DNA of 64,000 nucleotides from Variovorax paradoxus (GTDB lineage Bacteria; Pseudomonadota; Gammaproteobacteria; Burkholderiales; Burkholderiaceae_C), in assembly GCF_018614875.1 (NCBI RefSeq), contig NZ_JAGGNW010000007.1, positions 62,001 through 126,000 of the forward strand, written 5' to 3'. Positions 61,963 through 64,000 of the stretch are shown one piece after another. The notes below the pieces were generated by a model. The model ran no database searches and was not told where the DNA came from. It saw nothing but the letters and a program-made list of their open reading frames with translations. The first letter of the stretch is position 1, and every line of letters begins with the position of its first letter. Made by a program: the position numbers and the translations under genes.

Positions 61963-63449
61963 TGAAGCCAAATATATTGATCGGCGTCGACATGGGCTCG
62001 AGCAGCCTGAAAGCACTGGCCCTCGAGGCCGGAAGCGGCCGCACCGTCGCCTTGTCCCGCATGCCGCTGCCGCACGATCGGCTGCCGGGCGGGGGGTGCG
62101 AGGTGAGCGCGGCTGCGATTCGCGCGGCCCTGACCCACGTGCTGCGCGATGTTGCCCACCAGCTCGGTGCCCGCGTGGCCGAGATCCGCGCCATCGGCTG
62201 CACGGGCCATGGCGCGGGGCTCTATGCGCTCGATGCGCGCAACGAACTGGTGGCCGGAAGGGCGGTTGCCTCGACCGATCAGCGCGCCGATGCATGGGCG
62301 CGTTCGCTCTCGCTGGCTCGTGGCGATGCACTGTTCGCGGAGGTCGGCTGCAGGCCGTGGCCGGGGCAGCCCACCGTGATCGCCGCAGAGCTGCTGGGCG
62401 CGGACGCGGTGCAGCGCGGCGAGCTGCGCCGCATGCTGTTCGCCAAGGACTACCTCGGTTGGCTGCTCACCGGCGAAATCGCCACCGACTCCAGCGATGC
62501 GAGCACCGCCGGCCTGGTGTCGCTCGCCACCGGCACGTGGTCGCAGGCGGCCTTCGACGCTTCGGGCCTTGCGGACCTGGGGCCGCGTGCCTTCGGCCCC
62601 ATCGTGCCCAGCGGCACTCTGATCGGAAAGCTGCGGCCCGCCGAGGCGGCGCTGTGCGGATTGCCCGCGGACATTCCGGTGGCGATGGGCGCCATCGACC
62701 TGCTCGCCTCGATGACCGCGATCTGCGCGGAAGGCCGCGGCCGCGCGGTGTCGGTGTTCGGCACCTGGTGCGTGAACGCGGTCATCGGGCCGGTGATGGA
62801 GCCCAAGCCCGATGTGGCGGCCGTGGTGAATTTCGGCCGTGAAGGCAAGCGGCTCTACATGGAGAACAGCCCCTCGTCGATGGCCAACATCGCGTGGCTG
62901 GCCGGCGTGCTCGGGCTGCCCGATTCGCGCGCCGTGGTCGATCTGGCGATGTCGGTGCCGCTGGGCGCGGGCGGCCTGCGCTTCCTGCCATTCGTCAACG
63001 GCGGTGGCGGCGTGACGGCGGGTTTCGTCGGCCTCAAGAGCCACCACACGCGCGGCGACATGGCGCGCGCGGTGGTCGATGCGGTGGCGGCGCTGCATGC
63101 GCGGCACCTGGCGCGTCTTGCCGCGGGTGGCCTTGCGGTGAGCGAGACGACCGTGCTCGGCGGCGGCGCGAGCGACACGCGCCTGGTGCGCCTGCTTGCA
63201 TCCTTGCTCGGCCATCCGGTCGAGCGTTGCGCCGACGACGAAACGGGCGCGCGCGGCGCCGCGATCTACGCCGCCATGTCGCAAGGCATCGACCACGCCG
63301 AACAAGGCAGCGCCTTGCTCGCGCCCTGCGACACGGTCGAACCCGATGCCTCCGAGGCGCGTGCCCACGCCGATTTCAACGCCGGCTTCAACGAACTGAT
63401 CGACACCATGTCTCCAGCTTTTTCCCATCTGGCAGGAGGCGCGAAATGA
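61962..63449 (+). CDS. FGGY carbohydrate kinase, LyxK/EryA-like
   Basis: A 495-residue FGGY kinase. The phosphate loop is GVDMGSSSLKALALE. IGCTGHGAGLYALDARNEL, FGTWCVNAVIGPVM and ENSPSSMANIAWLAGVLG resemble L-xylulose kinase, and the group includes erythritol kinase. The second signature contains FLPFVNGGGGVTAGFVGLKSHHTRGDM. It lacks the usual glycerol-kinase motifs. Its stop overlaps the start of a GlpD-like gene (ATGA). The pair resembles EryA-EryB of erythritol catabolism, so a tetritol or other polyol is a good guess. Confidence 0.87.
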   Translation: MKPNILIGVDMGSSSLKALALEAGSGRTVALSRMPLPHDRLPGGGCEVSAAAIRAALTHVLRDVAHQLGARVAEIRAIGCTGHGAGLYALDARNELVAGRAVASTDQRADAWARSLSLARGDALFAEVGCRPWPGQPTVIAAELLGADAVQRGELRRMLFAKDYLGWLLTGEIATDSSDASTAGLVSLATGTWSQAAFDASGLADLGPRAFGPIVPSGTLIGKLRPAEAALCGLPADIPVAMGAIDLLASMTAICAEGRGRAVSVFGTWCVNAVIGPVMEPKPDVAAVVNFGREGKRLYMENSPSSMANIAWLAGVLGLPDSRAVVDLAMSVPLGAGGLRFLPFVNGGGGVTAGFVGLKSHHTRGDMARAVVDAVAALHARHLARLAAGGLAVSETTVLGGGASDTRLVRLLASLLGHPVERCADDETGARGAAIYAAMSQGIDHAEQGSALLAPCDTVEPDASEARAHADFNAGFNELIDTMSPAFSHLAGGAK

Positions 63450-64000
63450 GCGCCTGGCAACTGCCCTTCGTGCGCCCTGCCTCGCTGGCGGGCCGCCATT
63501 TCTCGACCGTGATCGTGGGCGCCGGCATCAACGGCGTCGGCGTGTTCCGCGACCTGTCGCTGCAGCGCGTCGACTGCCTGATCGTCGACAAGGGCGACTT
63601 CGGCGCCGGCGCCAGCAGCGCGCCCTCGCGCATGATCCACGGCGGCCTGCGCTACCTGGAAAACGGCAGCTTCTCGCTGGTGGCCGAGGCCACGCGCGAG
63701 CGCAACCTGCTGCTGCGCAATGCGCCGCACCTGGTGCGGCCGCTCAAGACGGTGGTGCCGCTCGCCAGCTTCTTCGGCGGCCTGATGAGCAGCGCGCTCA
63801 AGTTCTTCGGCCGCACGCCGCCGCAGCGCACGCGCGGCCTGCTGGCCGTGGCGCTGGGCCTGCGGCTCTACGACCTGCTGGGTCGCCGCCAGCGCGTGAT
63901 GCCGGGGCACCGCATCGGCCGCGTGCCTTCGGCCGACCGCGGCCTGTTCCGCACCGCCATCCGCTGGACCGCCACTTTCTTCGATGCGTGGATCAGCCAT
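63446..64000 (+). CDS. GlpD-like FAD-dependent polyol-phosphate dehydrogenase (partial)
   Basis: The first 185 codons of a DAO/GlpD-family flavoprotein, cut by the right edge. The FAD loop is VIVGAGINGVGVFRDLSLQ, and the GlpD hallmark SSAPSRMIHGGLRYLENG follows. GlpD oxidises sn-glycerol-3-phosphate at the membrane, and EryB, its relative, oxidises erythritol-4-phosphate. The coupled start (ATGA overlap with the kinase) and a strong AGGAGG site suggest it uses the product of that kinase. C-terminal half not visible. Confidence 0.85.
   Translation, partial: MSAWQLPFVRPASLAGRHFSTVIVGAGINGVGVFRDLSLQRVDCLIVDKGDFGAGASSAPSRMIHGGLRYLENGSFSLVAEATRERNLLLRNAPHLVRPLKTVVPLASFFGGLMSSALKFFGRTPPQRTRGLLAVALGLRLYDLLGRRQRVMPGHRIGRVPSADRGLFRTAIRWTATFFDAWISH

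Noticed and set aside
61962..64000. Standard glycerol catabolic genes glpK-glpD
   Set aside because: The kinase resembles LyxK/EryA-type sequences rather than GlpK, and no glpF is present, so a polyol other than glycerol is more likely.

Overview
The window is high-GC, densely packed DNA. Its gene content is typical of a soil betaproteobacterium of the family Comamonadaceae, most likely Variovorax: Bug/TctC receptors, many ABC uptake systems, a gentisate pathway, polyhydroxyalkanoate (PHA) granule proteins and a glycine-rich RRM protein. This assignment rests on protein resemblance from memory, not on a search. The window looks like ordinary chromosome. I see no rRNA, tRNA, phage, CRISPR array or transposase gene, but there are two families of short palindromic intergenic repeats.

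Layout from left to right. 1-870: start of an unknown minus-strand gene, a 0.4 kb gap with a strong terminator, and a decayed TauE/SafE permease gene. 0.9-11.8 kb: chrA, tctAB without a receptor gene, an RRM protein, DUF3820, SUI1/YciH, a DEAD-box helicase, a slipin, an MHYT sensor, a beta-propeller lipoprotein and DUF445. 11.8-21.4 kb: peptidase and amidohydrolase genes (argE-like, M20, DUF2817), a secreted glycerophosphodiesterase, an orphan LivK-type receptor, and a translationally coupled molybdopterin oxidoreductase, metallopeptidase and PHA-system trio. 21.4-29.8 kb: a sugar or polyol operon (AraC regulator, ABC receptor/ATPase/permease, Zn-dehydrogenase, FGGY kinase, SDR) punctuated by three repeat elements. 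30.1-34.4 kb: acyl-CoA and PHA genes. 34.4-42.9 kb: a LysR-controlled gentisate cluster with two Bug receptors, then a TesB thioesterase. 43-46.2 kb: an unusual SDR, a SulP transporter and a methyltransferase. 46.2-50.9 kb: a liv-type ABC operon read from a good sigma70-like promoter. 51-56.2 kb: an orphan ATP synthase c-subunit gene and a 1,569-residue exported protein joining beta-propellers, LamG, PKD, a di-heme domain and a ricin-B lectin. 56.3-64 kb: a second sugar or polyol module, in which an aldolase, an aldo/keto reductase and a rbs-type ABC system face a FGGY kinase and a GlpD-like dehydrogenase across a shared regulatory region.

Most genes fit a scavenging lifestyle: uptake of organic acids, aromatics, amino acids and polyols feeding central metabolism and PHA storage. 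The most unusual items are the multidomain di-heme/lectin protein, the divergent aldolase-kinase-dehydrogenase module with three matching operator-like boxes, and a MITE-like palindrome present as three internal-deletion derivatives. An SDR that has lost the canonical Tyr and Lys, and the orphan atpE, also stand out. Functions are inferred from recognised motifs and gene order. Substrates of the transport operons are not determined by the sequence.
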